A DNA stretch of 64,000 nucleotides from Candidatus Zixiibacteriota bacterium (GTDB lineage: Bacteria > Zixibacteria > MSB-5A5 > GN15 > FEB-12), in NCBI GenBank assembly GCA_034439475.1, contig JAWXAN010000018.1, positions 1-64,000 of the forward strand, written 5' to 3'. Position 1 is the stretch's first letter. Every line of letters starts with the position of its first letter. Below, one piece after another: positions 63,400 through 64,000 of this stretch. The translations under genes were made by a program, and so were the position numbers. The notes below the pieces were generated by a model. It was not told the DNA's origin. It made no database searches and saw only the letters and a list, made by a program, of their open reading frames with translations.

Positions 63400-63424
63400 G
63401 TCACCCCACCCTTGCGGTGCTGAC
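63400..63424. repeat. Imperfect REP-like palindrome
   Basis: This is a degenerate version of the element at 63909-63931. It shares the cttgcggtgctgac right arm, followed here by gtcttt. The left arm has mismatches. A half-site gatcctgacgtctttt follows at 63465-63480. Confidence 0.55.
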
Positions 63425-63578
63425 GTCTTTTCACATTCGATTATCCGTAAATCCGAACCCTCGCGATCCTGACGTCTTTTCAGAGAGCGCCCATGACCAT
63501 CTTCGCGCGAGAGAGACGTCCCGCGCGAAGATTTCTGTGCCGCCAATCGCTCCCGCCCGGCACATTCAACGAATCCCG

Positions 63579-63770
63579 CTACCGCCGTGCCGTTCGGAAT
63601 CCCCAAATCGACATGCCAATCGCCACTGCCATGGCCACCCACATAATCCATCCCGGCAACAGATAATCTCCGATTTGAACAGGCATGCCTCTCATCACTC
63701 TAATGATATGAACGACTGAAACCACAGCGAAGATTGTCGCAGAAACAAGAGAATAACATCGCGTTTTCAC
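63579..63770 (-). CDS. Small integral membrane protein
   Basis: This encodes 63 residues from a GTG start, which is supported by GGAGGG seven bases upstream. Two hydrophobic segments (LVSATIFAVVSVVHIIRVMRG and WIMWVAMAVAIGMSIWGF) leave a short loop, and the C-terminus is basic. Proteins with this pattern are widespread and uncharacterised. No partner gene is adjacent. A longer in-frame start at 63818 is less likely because it lacks a ribosome binding site. Confidence 0.65.
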   Translation of the reverse strand: MKTRCYSLVSATIFAVVSVVHIIRVMRGMPVQIGDYLLPGWIMWVAMAVAIGMSIWGFRTARR

Positions 63771-64000
63771 TATGACCCTCCAGTAAATATGTGATGGGGA
63801 AACAATACCGCCGTCCAATGCATGATGTCAAGGGGAAAAATTAAGAAAATTGCGTCAGGTCTTGCCGCGTCGAACCGACTTCCTTACTCGTCCGATATCT
63901 ATAAGTAGGTCAGCACCCTTGCGGTGCTGACGTTCTTTCTTACTCCCCAAACGAATTCCCACTATCACACTTCGCTACTTCGCCCCAATCTGGCTCATAC
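63771..64000. other. Intergenic end of window
   Basis: No gene is visible apart from a palindrome at 63909-63931. The window stops in non-coding sequence. Confidence 0.5.
63909..63931. repeat. REP-like palindrome
   Basis: The arms gtcagcacc and ggtgctgac form a perfect 9-bp stem around a 5-nt loop (cttgc), followed by gttcttt. It is the best-conserved member of the group that also includes 63400-63424. Confidence 0.75.

Overview
The window reads as a chromosomal segment of a Gram-negative-type bacterium, probably from the FCB/Zixibacteria-like candidate phyla. The evidence is Sec signal peptides, a Wzx/Wzy/Wzz-type surface glycan locus, a large secreted protein ending in the NPNPFNPET-type C-terminal domain common in those phyla, a K+-independent membrane pyrophosphatase and palindrome repeats flanking a RAYT-type transposase. 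The phylum is an inference; no 16S rRNA is present. Almost every gene lies on the minus strand.

Bases 1-7454 are an Rhs polymorphic-toxin locus. One full-length secreted Rhs protein (2865-7454) is followed by its membrane immunity candidate and then by displaced cassettes, each a short Rhs-tip remnant, a different C-terminal toxin and a different small immunity candidate, ending in a truncated Rhs core fragment and an 11-bp tandem repeat at the window edge. A 5'-half tRNA-Leu fragment lies just upstream (7822-7862). Bases 7987-11905 hold a DUF1428 gene, a decayed RAYT transposase between REP-like palindromes, hppA and tRNA-Tyr.

Bases 12095-38728 form one surface-polysaccharide island: glycosyltransferases, Wzz, Wzy and Wzx; a complete pseudaminic acid pathway (PseB, C, H, G, I and an SpsF/PseF-type cytidylyltransferase) with a HemL-like aminotransferase and an aldo/keto reductase embedded in it; an amidotransferase set (PseA/WbuX-like, HisH-like, HisF-like) that predicts an acetamidino sugar; gmhA; and rmlBADC for dTDP-L-rhamnose. 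Many junctions are 4-nt ATGA overlaps, so most of the island is probably translated as long coupled operons.

Bases 38818-62793 are mostly housekeeping: tRNA-Thr, cysS, an M42 peptidase, a HAD hydrolase, ddl, DedA, ispF-ispD, queA, a DHFR-like gene, ruvB-ruvA-ruvC, yebC, recN-dnaG-mutS2 and cvpA-yqeY-rpsU. Three plus-strand genes interrupt this: a frameshifted small gene at 49239, a DUF1028 protein and a 1221-residue modular secreted protein. The last 1.2 kb contains a DUF4242 gene, a small membrane protein and several GACGTC-bearing palindromes.

The most unusual parts are the Rhs cassette array, with three unrelated toxin/immunity candidates, and the pseudaminic acid island with its extra enzymes.
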